Positions 1-8,120 of a stretch of DNA of 25,778 nucleotides are shown in pieces; position 1 is the first letter of the stretch, and every line of letters starts with the position of its first letter. Source of the stretch: UBA5905 sp964609975. GTDB taxonomy: Bacteria; Bacillota; Clostridia; Oscillospirales; Acutalibacteraceae. The stretch spans positions 1-25,778 of the forward strand of contig CAZSTR010000022.1 in the NCBI GenBank assembly GCA_964609975.1, written 5' to 3'. The translations under genes were made by a program, and so were the position numbers. The notes beneath the pieces are model-generated. The model ran no database searches and had not been told where the DNA came from. It saw only the letters and a program-made list of their open reading frames with translations.

Positions 1-118
1 ATGTCTACTTGACAGGGGGCGTGTCACAGTAAAGTCCGTTTTATAGGACAGAGAAACCACTATACTATACTTGTAGCCACGAAAAACCGAACATTTTTTC
101 TTTTTTGTCGAAAAAAGC

Positions 119-146
119 TTGATTTTTCGGAAAAACGCGCTATAAT
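119..146 (+). promoter_or_regulatory. Sigma-A type promoter of the small membrane protein gene
   Basis: TTGATT (119-124) and TATAAT (141-146) are separated by 16 bp, and the ribosome binding site follows about 25 bp downstream. A small hairpin-capable repeat (CGAAAAA/TTTTTCG, about 109-129) overlaps the -35 box and may be the end of an upstream unit. Bases 1-118 otherwise show no gene. Confidence 0.7.
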
Positions 147-183
147 AAAAACAGAACAAGTGTTCGATGTGGAGGAGGCAGTT

Positions 184-561
184 ATGCAGGGACTGTATTT
201 GGGAATCGATGGTTTATTGGTACTGACAGCGGCGGCAATGCTGCTTTTCGGAAAATACGGAATCACACGGGAGCTGGCGCTGGCACCACTGACGACGGCG
301 GTGCTGGACGGCTTTTTGAACTCGGCAATGGATTTTTCGCTGACCCCCTGGCTGTCAGCGGCCGTGGTACTGTTGCAGGGCGTCATTTTGACCTTTTCCT
401 GGCTGATGCTGTATCAGGACCGGCTACATTTTCGCAATAAACAGCTTCGCCGGAGGCGGGAGCAGAATTTGGCGAAAACCCGCCGGGTTTTTGAGGAGGC
501 CGAAGACCGCCGTATCCGCGCCACCGCCGCAGAGCGTTCCCATAAGCAAGCCTGCGCTTAA
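184..561 (+). CDS. Small integral membrane protein, function unknown
   Basis: This 125-residue protein matches no family I can name. The start is the ATG at 184, which is preceded by GGAGGAGG (171-178). An upstream in-frame start at 160 would place the ribosome binding site inside the gene. The first 80 residues are strongly hydrophobic and give two or three membrane segments (about residues 4-22, 30-50 and 58-78). The last 45 residues are a charged, Arg/Glu-rich, probably helical cytoplasmic tail. It has its own promoter and a strong terminator directly after it, so it is a single-gene unit. A structural or regulatory membrane peptide is possible, but nothing in the sequence names a role. 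Confidence 0.7.
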   Translation: MQGLYLGIDGLLVLTAAAMLLFGKYGITRELALAPLTTAVLDGFLNSAMDFSLTPWLSAAVVLLQGVILTFSWLMLYQDRLHFRNKQLRRRREQNLAKTRRVFEEAEDRRIRATAAERSHKQACA

Positions 562-612
562 TGTGGGGGAAGGCCGTTGCCCGCCAAACATTGCGCTTAC
601 ATCTTTCAAAAG

Positions 613-649
613 AGCAAGGGCACTCCTGCGGTGAGTGTCCTTGCTTTTT
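613..649 (+). terminator. Rho-independent terminator
   Basis: AGCAAGGGCACTC (613-625) pairs with GAGTGTCCTTGCT (633-645) through one G-U pair, with a 7-nt loop. A T-run follows (644-649). Confidence 0.85.
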
Positions 650-802
650 CACGGCCTGTTCACCCGCCATTCAACCTACATTAGCGGCAAATATCGCGTC
701 CATACCCGCAATGCCGCCTGCGTTTCAGTGGTTTCGTCAACCAAAAATCGCATTTTCACGCGATTCGGTGGCTTCATTCCCCAAAAGTAGCCGAAGCCGG
801 GC

Positions 803-831
803 TTGCAAAGCGCAAAAAAATATGCTATACT
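803..831 (+). promoter_or_regulatory. serS promoter, extended -10
   Basis: TTGCAA (803-808), a 17-bp spacer and TATACT (826-831), with TGC immediately before the -10 box (823-825). A second TTGACA at 834-839 lacks a matching -10 box at the right distance. Confidence 0.7.
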
Positions 832-885
832 GGTTGACATTATACAGGTTATACAGGAATTTTCAAACGACGGAGGCGCGTTTTC

Positions 886-2181
886 ATGCTGGACATCAAA
901 CGGATTCGGGAAAACCCGGAGCTGGTCAAGGAAAACATTCGAAAAAAATTCAAGGACAGCAAGCTCCCGCTGGTGGATGAGGTACTGGAGCTGGACACCA
1001 AGAAACGGGAGGTCAACACCCGCGCCAATGAGCTGCGCGCCACCCGCAACAAGGTGAGCAAGGAAATCGGTATGCTCATGGGGCAGGGCAAGCGGGAGGA
1101 AGCCGAGGAGAAAAAGGCCATCGTCAACCGGCAAGCCCAGGAGCTGAAAACGCTGGAGGAGCAGGAAGCGGAGCTGGAGCAGGCGCTGACCCAGCGCATG
1201 ATGAAAATCCCCAACATCGTGGACCCCTCCGTCCCCATCGGCCGGGATGACAGCGAAAACGTGGAGGTGGAGCGGTTCGGCGAGCCGGTTTGCCCCGATT
1301 TCGAAATCCCCTACCATTCGGAGATTATGACCCGGTTCCAGGGGCTGGACAAGGATGCCGCTGGACGGGTGGCCGGCGAGGGCTTTTATTATCTCATGGG
1401 CGACATCGCTCGTTTACACAGCGCCGTCACCGCCTATGCCCGCGATTTCATGATCGACAAGGGCTTCACCTATTGCATCCCGCCCTTCATGATTCGTTCG
1501 AAGGTGGTCACCGGCGTGATGAGCTTCGAGGAAATGGACGCCATGATGTACAAAATCGAGGGCGAGGATCTCTATCTCATCGGCACCAGCGAGCATTCCA
1601 TGATCGGAAAATTCATCGACACCATCACTCCGGAGGAGCAGCTTCCTCTCACCCTCACCAGCTATTCCCCCTGCTTCCGCAAGGAAAAGGGTGCTCACGG
1701 CATCGAGGAACGGGGCATTTATCGCATTCACCAGTTCGAAAAGCAGGAAATGATTGTCATCTGCCATCCGGAGGAGAGCATGGACTGGTTCAATAAAATG
1801 TGGAGCTATTCCGTGGAGCTGTTCCGCTCGCTAGACATCCCCGTGCGCACGCTGGAATGCTGCACCGGCGACCTGGCCGACCTGAAGGTCAAGTCCTATG
1901 ATGTGGAGGCCTGGTCACCCCGCCAGATGAAATATTTCGAGGTTTGCTCCTGCTCCAATCTGGGCGATGCCCAGGCGCGACGGCTGGGCATCCGCGTGAA
2001 GGGCGCCGACGGCGGAAAATATCTCGCCCACACCCTCAACAACACCGTGGTCGCGCCGCCCCGTATGCTCATCGCCCTGCTGGAGAACAATCTGGAATTC
2101 GACGGCGAAAAATACAGCGTCCGCATTCCGAAGGCCCTGCAACCCTACATGGGCGGAAAAACCCGCATCGAAGAGCGCTAA
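886..2181 (+). CDS. serS: Seryl-tRNA synthetase
   Basis: A class II aminoacyl-tRNA synthetase that charges tRNA-Ser with serine in the cytoplasm. The 431 residues are about the usual length. The first 110 or so residues form the tRNA-binding antiparallel coiled coil, rich in Lys and Glu. The catalytic domain shows GTSEHS near residue 233 and motif 2 (FRKEKG near 264, followed by RIHQFEKQE). Motif 3 lies near 382-402 and reads LNNTVVAPPRMLIALLEN. The familiar bacterial form is LNGSGLAVGR, so this enzyme belongs to a divergent SerRS branch. The motif 3 arginine is kept (about residue 393). The start is supported by GGAGG nine bases upstream. The gene has its own promoter and ends at a bidirectional terminator. 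Confidence 0.96.
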   Translation: MLDIKRIRENPELVKENIRKKFKDSKLPLVDEVLELDTKKREVNTRANELRATRNKVSKEIGMLMGQGKREEAEEKKAIVNRQAQELKTLEEQEAELEQALTQRMMKIPNIVDPSVPIGRDDSENVEVERFGEPVCPDFEIPYHSEIMTRFQGLDKDAAGRVAGEGFYYLMGDIARLHSAVTAYARDFMIDKGFTYCIPPFMIRSKVVTGVMSFEEMDAMMYKIEGEDLYLIGTSEHSMIGKFIDTITPEEQLPLTLTSYSPCFRKEKGAHGIEERGIYRIHQFEKQEMIVICHPEESMDWFNKMWSYSVELFRSLDIPVRTLECCTGDLADLKVKSYDVEAWSPRQMKYFEVCSCSNLGDAQARRLGIRVKGADGGKYLAHTLNNTVVAPPRMLIALLENNLEFDGEKYSVRIPKALQPYMGGKTRIEER

Positions 2182-2191
2182 ACAACAAAAA

Positions 2192-2237
2192 AACAACCGG
2201 CAGTCTCTTTAGCGAGACTGCCGGTTGTTCGTTTATC
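2192..2237. terminator. Bidirectional terminator between convergent serS and the envelope operon
   Basis: A hairpin with perfect arms of about 16 bp (2192-2207 and 2214-2229, loop of about six bases). It has an A-run on the left (T-run for the minus strand) and a T-rich stretch on the right. It can end transcription from both sides. Confidence 0.9.
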
Positions 2238-2246
2238 TCTTTTCTT

Positions 2247-2864
2247 TCACCGATGGCGCTTTCCGCCGAGGAAGCGGTCCGCCAGCCAGAACAGGTATCC
2301 CAGACACAGTGCACCCAAATTCAGCCCCAGCCAATACAGCAGAACCGTTCCCACACCCAGCACATCATAATTCATGAAGTCATATGGGAACCGGGCGGCT
2401 GTTCCGGCCGGCAGGCAAAGACCCCGCACCGTCATCACCAGAAAATACACATTCGGCAACACGACCCACACCAGCGGGTCGGTGGGTCGATAGCTCCCCT
2501 TTTTGTCGAAAAGGAGCCAGTCCAGCAACGCCAGCGCCGGCAACAAATAGCAGAGGAGCTGTTCCGTCGAGCGGAGCGTCGGCGTCCGGTGCACCAGAAA
2601 ATACGACACAAGGCCCATGCCGACCACCGCCAGCGTCAACGCCCCCTTCGCCATCGGCCACCAGTTTTTCCCCCGCAGTAGCTCCATATATTCATCCACC
2701 GCAAAATACACAAAGCAGAGCAGCCCGACCAGCACGCCATAACGCGCCAGCGCCGCCCAGGCGGGGCGGGCGGACAGGGGATTCAGCTCCACCCAAACAC
2801 AAATCAACGCCAACAGAGAAATCGCCCGCTTAAACAGCGCCGAAAACACACGCCGGGATCGCAT
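2247..2864 (-). CDS. Pr6Pr-type integral membrane protein
   Basis: A 205-residue protein with six or seven hydrophobic segments. The pattern HYxxP/LLDWLLFDKKG (about residues 110-125) followed by a TM and then PYDFMN is typical of the Pr6Pr membrane protein family, whose function is not established. I chose the ATG at 2864 because AAGGA lies eight bases upstream. An in-frame ATG at 2870 would sit only about three bases from it. It is the last gene of the minus-strand run that begins at 7459, 34 bases after the cohesin-like gene, and it ends at the shared terminator with serS. Its role in that operon is unknown. Confidence 0.8.
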   Translation of the reverse strand: MRSRRVFSALFKRAISLLALICVWVELNPLSARPAWAALARYGVLVGLLCFVYFAVDEYMELLRGKNWWPMAKGALTLAVVGMGLVSYFLVHRTPTLRSTEQLLCYLLPALALLDWLLFDKKGSYRPTDPLVWVVLPNVYFLVMTVRGLCLPAGTAARFPYDFMNYDVLGVGTVLLYWLGLNLGALCLGYLFWLADRFLGGKRHR

Positions 2865-2898
2865 ATTCATCGTTCCTTTCTGCAAAAATCCGTTTCCG

Positions 2899-4335
2899 TC
2901 AATGACGGCAGTTTTTCGTTCCCGTTCCCCGGCGGCACAGAAGAACCACCGTCAGCACCACGACCGCGACCGCGGCAACCGCCGCAGAAATCGCCGCCAC
3001 CGGCCTCCACTGGGCATAGAAAAACGCAACCGTTTTCCCCCACAGGCCGGCCAGCCCCTGGGCAGTGTCCGGCTCATCCACCGGCACAAGCGCCGGAACC
3101 GTCACCGCATGATAGCGCTGGAGAGAGCCGTCCGTCCGGTCATACACATACAGCCCCGTGCGTCCATCCGGCGCCGTGGCATAAATCACCGCAAAATCCT
3201 CCAGCGCCGTGTCCTCATACACAAACGCCTTCACTGTCACCGTGCCGAGGGAGCATTCTCCCTCCACCGTGCCCGTCGGCGCCGTCTGCCCCGCGGGCAT
3301 ATCCAGCAAAACGAACAGCCGGCTGTCCACCACCAGCGGCCGGAACGCTGCAAACTGGCCATCGGCGGCATCGTACAGATAAAACGCACCAGCCCCCTGT
3401 TGCGGCGTAAGCCACAGCAAGGAGGTGCCGTTGGCCTCGCACAGCGCCGCCGACACCACCATGCCGTTCAGCTCCAGGCTCCCCCAGCTATAGCCGGCGG
3501 GAAGCTCCACCGAGGGCTGGGTGTCCGACACGGTCATGGATTCTCCGTCCACCGTCACCTCCAGCGGCTGAGCCGCCGGCGGGGCGGTGGTGGTTGTGCT
3601 CCCGGCAGAGGCCTGCTCCGCCGAGCGAGTGATCACAACCGTATATTTCTTCGTGGCGCCGCTGGGCGCGGTGACCGTGACCACGCGGGTGTTTTTCCCC
3701 ACCGCCAGGGTGTTGTTGCCGCTGATAGCCACCTTCGCACCCTTTTCGGCGGCGGTGGCACTGAGGGAAAGGCTGGTGGTGGTATAGGGCACCGTAACCG
3801 TATAATTGACCGTCGAAGCGCTGAACCTCGGTGTCAGCGTGCCCGTGGAGGGCTTCAGACCGGACAGGTTGGCATTGGCCGAGGCGGTGGGATTGTTTAC
3901 CGCCACCGTCAGTGACTTATCCGCCACCGCGAAGCCCTCCTCGTCGAAGGTCACCAAATCCGCACTGGACAGAGTGAATTTTCCGCTTCCGGCCTTGAGA
4001 CTCTTAAAGGTGCAAGTGAAGGTGTGGTTCCCCTTTTTGCTACTCTCCGCAAAGGTATAGCTGAGCACACCAGCCGCCGAGCTTTGGTTGCTCATGCCGC
4101 TGCCGCTGACCGCCGTGCACTGGAACAGGCCACTGTCATAGATGACCGCCGCCTGTCCCGCGCCAACGCTAGCCGCCGTATAGGTGACGGTCAGCGTCAC
4201 CGAGCCGCCCACCGTCACCGAGCCGGCGGAGGAGGAAAAGGCCACGCTCCCCGTAGCCGCGGAGACCGAAGCCCCTGCCGCAAAAAACACCGGCAACAGC
4301 GCCAGCGCTACCAAAAAAGCTTTCATTCGTTTCAT
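2899..4335 (-). CDS. Membrane-anchored surface protein with a cohesin-like domain
   Basis: 478 residues. An N-terminal signal peptide (about 1-27) is followed by a cohesin-like beta-sandwich (about 29-147) with the usual pattern of a hydrophobic strand, a YDSxLF-type segment, a Ser/Gly-rich middle and FTCTFKSLKAGSG. Next comes a cadherin-like beta-sandwich domain (about 155-238, starting ANLSGLKPSTGTLTP and ending KYTVVITR). A Ser/Thr/Pro-rich linker and an all-beta region (about 257-420) follow. A single TM helix (about 445-467) with a basic tail forms a C-terminal membrane anchor. The start is set by GGGAGG eight bases upstream, and the gene begins 13 bases after the dockerin protein. Cohesins bind dockerins, so this protein may tether its neighbour at the membrane. 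The partner assignment is inference. Confidence 0.85.
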   Translation of the reverse strand: MKRMKAFLVALALLPVFFAAGASVSAATGSVAFSSSAGSVTVGGSVTLTVTYTAASVGAGQAAVIYDSGLFQCTAVSGSGMSNQSSAAGVLSYTFAESSKKGNHTFTCTFKSLKAGSGKFTLSSADLVTFDEEGFAVADKSLTVAVNNPTASANANLSGLKPSTGTLTPRFSASTVNYTVTVPYTTTSLSLSATAAEKGAKVAISGNNTLAVGKNTRVVTVTAPSGATKKYTVVITRSAEQASAGSTTTTAPPAAQPLEVTVDGESMTVSDTQPSVELPAGYSWGSLELNGMVVSAALCEANGTSLLWLTPQQGAGAFYLYDAADGQFAAFRPLVVDSRLFVLLDMPAGQTAPTGTVEGECSLGTVTVKAFVYEDTALEDFAVIYATAPDGRTGLYVYDRTDGSLQRYHAVTVPALVPVDEPDTAQGLAGLWGKTVAFFYAQWRPVAAISAAVAAVAVVVLTVVLLCRRGTGTKNCRH

Positions 4336-4348
4336 CGCAAAAACCTCC

Positions 4349-6265
4349 CTATTGCAACGATTTCAGCAAGCCCACCAGATATTTCTGCGCGCGCAGAGCA
4401 TCCACCGGCTGAAGCTTTCCGTTTTTATCGGTGTCGGCGGCCTTCAGCTGGGGGCCGGACAGGGTCAGCAGACCCACCAGATGCTTTTGCATCCGCAAAA
4501 CATCCACCGGCGCCACCTTGCCGTCGCCGTTCACATCGCCATAAATCACCACCGGATAGCTAGCGGTGACCGTTGTGCCGCTATACAGCCGCACAATATC
4601 CCCTGTCGCCACCGGGCCGGCGGTTTTCTCGCCGCCGGCGGCGGTATACAGAGCCACCGAGCCGTCCTTCACCGCCAGCGCGGATAGAAACTCCGTCACG
4701 GTGGTTTCCGGGGCAACCCTGGTGATATATTCGCCAACGCTATAGGTTTTTCCGGTGATGAAGGGCTTTGCGCCGGCGGCGGTGCCCTCCCGCGTGATGG
4801 TCAGCGTATAGGTGCGGATAGCCCCGCTGGTGGCGGTGACCGTCAGCAACACCTTGTTCTCCCCATGGTTTAGCCGCACCGTTCCGGCGCCGGACAGCTT
4901 CGCGCCGCTGTCACTGAGCGTCGCCGCTACCTGCACCGTTTCCACCGTCGACTCCACCTGCACCGCATAGCTCATGGTATAGCGGTCGAAGGTGGGGGTC
5001 AGCGGATAAGCGCCCACTGAAATGCTCTCCAGAAAATTGTTGTTGTTTCCGGTTTTCGAGGGCATGGCCGCCGGCGCGCTGGGCATATCCTTGTATACCG
5101 GGATAATGAAAACCAACCCCACATCCCGCTGAGCCGTGCGGCTGCGAATCGCCCCCTCCGAGGCGGCGCCCATCACATTGGTCATATACTGATGACCATA
5201 TAGACCGCTGGCCGCATTGGTCACATTAAACTTTTGAAAATAGGTGGTATCCTGCCCCGCCTTGATATAATATTTCCCCAGCTGATTGGCGCTGTCCACG
5301 AAGCATTTATAAGGGGTGTCCCAGCCCTGATTTTTGGCATAAATCGCGCCGTTGGTCACCGCCGAGTTCCCGTTCGCCGCATAAGCGCCGATATCAAAAA
5401 AGTTATAATAGCCCTCATAGCCGGGCACCGTGCCCAGAGCCAGCCCGTTTTGCGCCGTGCCCTCCTGGACGATTTTCGTGGCCAGGAAATAGGCGCTGAC
5501 GCCCGTTTCCTTTGCTGCCTTCAGCAAATCGGCAGCGTGCTTGTCCAGCACCGCCGGCAAAATCGCCTTCACGCCCTCCTCCGTCTGATCCGCCGAATAG
5601 CTCAGCTCCTCAAACTGGAAAATGTAGGTCTCGTCCAAGAAGTTACGCGGGTCCATATAATAGGCAATCACCGGCGCCGCCGCCGAGCACCAGCCGCCGG
5701 AGTCGAAGGACACATAGCTTTTCGTTGACCAGTTATAGGCCCCGTATTCCATCGACTTCCAGGCCTCCGGGCTTTGGATGGTGTTGCGCCCCACCCGGCC
5801 TTCTCCGGCTTGCGCCGCCGCAAAGGTCATCGTCAGCTGCTTCGCCTTGAACACCCATTTGGGGTATTGGGCGTGGAGCTTGCGCAGAGCCGGCTTATAG
5901 CTTTCCGGAAAGCCCTGGGCCGTGAGATACGCCTCAAAATCGGTGTCGGTGGTGTATTGGGCATTCACCGTAATATAAGCGGCACTGGCATAGCCCTCCA
6001 GAGAGCCCTTGCTGATTTTATACCAGCTTTTGTCGGCAGTGGTTTCCAAAATCGTCACCACATCACCGTTATACAGCCAGCCCACCACACCATAGCTTGT
6101 ACCCGGCCCACTGCGCACCCGCAGGCTGTCGCTCACATGAACCGTGCCGGTGGACACGGTGGTGGCGGCCTGCACCAGACCGCCCCCGAAAACCGAGGAA
6201 ACCAGCAAGCAAACACACAGCCAAAGCGCCAGCTGCCGCCGACACCGGCTTGTCCCCTTTATCAT
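4349..6265 (-). CDS. Secreted SH3b/glucosaminidase-like cell-wall protein with C-terminal dockerin
   Basis: 638 residues. The signal peptide (about 1-34) ends near VQAA. A bacterial SH3 domain (about 40-100, LRVRSGPGTSYGVVG) is of the kind that binds peptidoglycan. The central part (about 105-395) resembles the Bax/LytG-like endo-beta-N-acetylglucosaminidase fold, with a candidate catalytic Glu at about 268 in ATKIVQEGT and a YNFFDIGAY motif near 287. A cadherin-like beta-sandwich (about 410-492) and a small pre-dockerin domain follow. The last 64 residues are a dockerin with two repeats, GDVNGDGKVAPVDVLRMQKH and DTDKNGKLQPVDALRAQKY, each carrying calcium-loop Asp/Asn residues. The ribosome binding site AAGGGGG supports the start. 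It lies between the GHL10 lipoprotein and the cohesin-like protein. Confidence 0.88.
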   Translation of the reverse strand: MIKGTSRCRRQLALWLCVCLLVSSVFGGGLVQAATTVSTGTVHVSDSLRVRSGPGTSYGVVGWLYNGDVVTILETTADKSWYKISKGSLEGYASAAYITVNAQYTTDTDFEAYLTAQGFPESYKPALRKLHAQYPKWVFKAKQLTMTFAAAQAGEGRVGRNTIQSPEAWKSMEYGAYNWSTKSYVSFDSGGWCSAAAPVIAYYMDPRNFLDETYIFQFEELSYSADQTEEGVKAILPAVLDKHAADLLKAAKETGVSAYFLATKIVQEGTAQNGLALGTVPGYEGYYNFFDIGAYAANGNSAVTNGAIYAKNQGWDTPYKCFVDSANQLGKYYIKAGQDTTYFQKFNVTNAASGLYGHQYMTNVMGAASEGAIRSRTAQRDVGLVFIIPVYKDMPSAPAAMPSKTGNNNNFLESISVGAYPLTPTFDRYTMSYAVQVESTVETVQVAATLSDSGAKLSGAGTVRLNHGENKVLLTVTATSGAIRTYTLTITREGTAAGAKPFITGKTYSVGEYITRVAPETTVTEFLSALAVKDGSVALYTAAGGEKTAGPVATGDIVRLYSGTTVTASYPVVIYGDVNGDGKVAPVDVLRMQKHLVGLLTLSGPQLKAADTDKNGKLQPVDALRAQKYLVGLLKSLQ

Positions 6266-6295
6266 ACTGATTCCCCCTTTCGTTTCCTGGTGTTT

Positions 6296-7459
6296 TTATT
6301 TCTCTTCGGAAGCCAGGGCGGCGAAGAACGCCTCCCACTCCGCCGCCACCGCCTCGTCGGCGGCGGTCAGCTGTGCATAGCGAAACAGCACAAAGCCCCG
6401 CGCCCCCTGTCGCCGCAGGGTGGCCAGCTGGCGTGCCAGAATGTCCCGGTGCTCCGCCCATTCCGTTTTTCCGTCGCCGGCATAGGCATCCTCCGCCAAG
6501 CCGGCCTTATACAGCGCCAGCCCTACATACACCGCCGCCCCTTCGTGGCGGGGCAGGGCCAGCCATTCCGCCAGCACCTCGTCGAAGGCGCCGGAGCTGT
6601 TTTCGAAACCATAATAAATCTGCGGGCAAAGATAATCCGCATAGCCCGGCTGACACAGCCACAGCGCCACATCCGCATACAGGCTGTCGCGACAATAGGA
6701 CAGCCGCGCCGCCGGGCTGATCCCGAACAGCCGCCCCCGACCGCGGCACAGGCCATAAACGGCGCTGACCAGCCCATCCACCTGAGCGCGCCGCCAATCC
6801 GCCACGGCCATATCCGCCGGCACAGCCTCGAAGCTCTCGGCGGTTGTCGCCATCCCCGCGGGATAGAAATAATCGTCGAAATGGATGCCGTCCACCGCGT
6901 AGCGCTCCAAAATCTCCCGCACGCCGGCCAGCACCAGCCGACGGGTTTGGGGAGAAGCGGGGTCATAATACCAACAGCCGTTTTTCGAAAAGCGCGGCAC
7001 ATTCTCCACCGCCCGGCTCTCGTCCTCCCCGATGCGATAGGGGTTCACCCAGGCGTGCAACGCCAACCCGCGGGCATGGGCTGCCTCCACCGCACAGGCC
7101 AACGGGTCGAAGCCAGCCGCCAGCAACGGCGCCGCCACCTCCCCCGCCGGGAAAAACCCACTGGGATAAAAGGCGTCGGAATGTGCTCGCGCGTGCCAGA
7201 AAATCGCGTTCAGCCCCTGCGCCCGGCAGTTGTCCATCAGCGCCTCCAGCCGAGCGCGAGCCTCCGCCGGGTCGGCGGTGTTTAACAGCTCCGCCAGCTC
7301 CAGAAAGGACACCCAGACACCGCGCATTTCTGTCTCCGCCGCCGCAGGGGAGGCTGGATTTTCTCCGAAACCGTTCTCTGATTCCGGCCCCTTTCCCCCA
7401 CAGCCCGCCAAAAGCACCAACGCCATACAAAGACAGCCAAGCCGTCGCCAGCACACCAT
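6296..7459 (-). CDS. GHL10-type (family 10-like) glycosidase lipoprotein
   Basis: 387 residues. A short basic N-terminus and a hydrophobic stretch end in a lipobox, LLAGC, with Cys20 as the lipidation site. The rest is a GHL10 (formerly DUF187) domain of TIM-barrel type. It begins MRGVWVSF and includes WHARAHSDAFYPSGFFP, LHAWVNPYRI and VDGIHFDDYFYP, all characteristic of this family. The family is thought to act on polysaccharide or peptidoglycan, but its substrate is not known here. The start is uncertain. The ATG at 7459 gives a normal lipoprotein signal, and a GTG lies just before it. Upstream in-frame codons extend to 7567 but would cross the promoter. It is the first gene of the four-gene minus-strand operon, with the next gene 30 bases on. 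Confidence 0.88.
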   Translation of the reverse strand: MVCWRRLGCLCMALVLLAGCGGKGPESENGFGENPASPAAAETEMRGVWVSFLELAELLNTADPAEARARLEALMDNCRAQGLNAIFWHARAHSDAFYPSGFFPAGEVAAPLLAAGFDPLACAVEAAHARGLALHAWVNPYRIGEDESRAVENVPRFSKNGCWYYDPASPQTRRLVLAGVREILERYAVDGIHFDDYFYPAGMATTAESFEAVPADMAVADWRRAQVDGLVSAVYGLCRGRGRLFGISPAARLSYCRDSLYADVALWLCQPGYADYLCPQIYYGFENSSGAFDEVLAEWLALPRHEGAAVYVGLALYKAGLAEDAYAGDGKTEWAEHRDILARQLATLRRQGARGFVLFRYAQLTAADEAVAAEWEAFFAALASEEK

Positions 7460-7477
7460 CACAGCAAACCATCTCCT

Positions 7478-7506
7478 ATTGTAGCGTTTTTCCGTCAAAA
7501 GGTCAA
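7478..7506 (-). promoter_or_regulatory. Promoter of the envelope operon
   Basis: On the minus strand, TTGACC (7506-7501), a 17-bp spacer and TACAAT (7483-7478). A start point about seven bases on would leave only about 10 bases before the GTG/ATG start of the lipoprotein gene and would exclude the AGGAG at 7477-7473. Confidence 0.65.
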
Positions 7507-7610
7507 GTCCTGTCGAAAATTGGCAATTTTTCACCCGTTTTCCCTTGTGTTTTCCTTGCATTTCCAAGACGGTGTTTTCCTAGTCCCTTGCCTCTTTTCC
7601 CGCTTTTTTC

Positions 7611-7640
7611 TTTACATCCGCCCCGTTTTTGTGCTACAAT
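7611..7640 (+). promoter_or_regulatory. Promoter of the DUF1294 gene
   Basis: TTTACA (7611-7616), an 18-bp spacer and TACAAT (7635-7640), with TGC before the -10 box. It is divergent from the envelope operon promoter. The stretch 7507-7610 between them shows no gene. Confidence 0.65.
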
Positions 7641-7676
7641 AAACCAAAATCAACCGAAAAAGGAGGCGAAGGCACC

Positions 7677-8063
7677 ATGGAACCGCTAAACCGGGGGCTT
7701 TTGCTCTATTGGCTTGTTCTCCAGCTTTTGGCCACCTTCGTGACCGTCGATGACAAGCGCCGCGCCCGCCAGCATCGCCGCCGCCGCTCGGAAAAGAGCC
7801 TTTGGTGCATTGCCGCCCTGGGAGGTGCTGGAGGAATGTGGCTGACCATGCGGCTTGTGCGCCACAAAACCCTCCACCGGCGCTTCATGCTGGGCTTGCC
7901 CGCCCTGTTTTTGCTGCATCTAGCCCTGCTTTTGACCGTTTTTCACCCAGGATGGGTTGCGACGCTGCTGCAGCTCCCGCCCATCGAGCCGCGAAACGCC
8001 TCTTTTGCGGTCAACGCCGCCCCAAAGGGGCAAAAAATTCTTGCGTTTGTCCCATATATATGA
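7677..8063 (+). CDS. DUF1294 family small membrane protein
   Basis: 128 residues. It opens with a hydrophobic helix, then has a VDDKRRARQHRRRRSEK stretch and LGGAGGMWLTMRLVRHKT, then FMLGLPALFLLH. The order DK, R-rich, ALxGGxxG, HKT and a final hydrophobic segment is the DUF1294 signature. The domain has two or three membrane helices and no established function. The ATG at 7677 is preceded by AAAGGAGG, which rules out an earlier in-frame ATG at 7629. The 3' end carries the promoter for nrdR, so the two genes are adjacent but probably separately transcribed. The protein has an extra C-terminal tail of about 25 residues beyond the domain. Confidence 0.82.
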   Translation: MEPLNRGLLLYWLVLQLLATFVTVDDKRRARQHRRRRSEKSLWCIAALGGAGGMWLTMRLVRHKTLHRRFMLGLPALFLLHLALLLTVFHPGWVATLLQLPPIEPRNASFAVNAAPKGQKILAFVPYI

Positions 8064-8069
8064 TAAAAT
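8041..8069 (+). promoter_or_regulatory. nrdR promoter inside the end of the upstream gene
   Basis: TTGCGT (8041-8046), a 17-bp spacer and TAAAAT (8064-8069), with TGA before the -10 box (extended form). That TGA is also the stop codon of the DUF1294 gene. Confidence 0.6.
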
Positions 8070-8120
8070 AGCCTTGAAGTATACACACCCGGCATCGCCG
8101 GGAAAAGGAGGCGCTCCCCG

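Larger units (their letters stand above)
562..885 (+). other. 324-bp intergenic region before serS
   Basis: It holds the terminator of the preceding gene (613-649) and the serS promoter (803-831). Between them I see only a weak inverted repeat (AATCGC/GCGATT, about 747-766) and no convincing gene on either strand. There is no T-box motif, so serS does not appear to be T-box controlled. Confidence 0.6.

Noticed and set aside
650..802. T-box or other riboswitch upstream of serS
   Set aside because: No T-box core, no specifier loop and no terminator between the promoter and the gene. The promoter lies only about 55 bases from the start.
2886..2901. Terminator after the cohesin-like gene
   Set aside because: CCGTCA/TGACGG is only about six bp with almost no loop and no adjacent T-run, and the next gene follows 34 bases on.
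5774..7285. Long + strand open frame (about 500 codons) over the envelope operon
   Set aside because: It is antisense to the GHL10 and dockerin protein genes, is Arg/Pro/His/Gln-rich, has no ribosome binding site and shows no domain. It is a shadow of GC-rich coding sequence.
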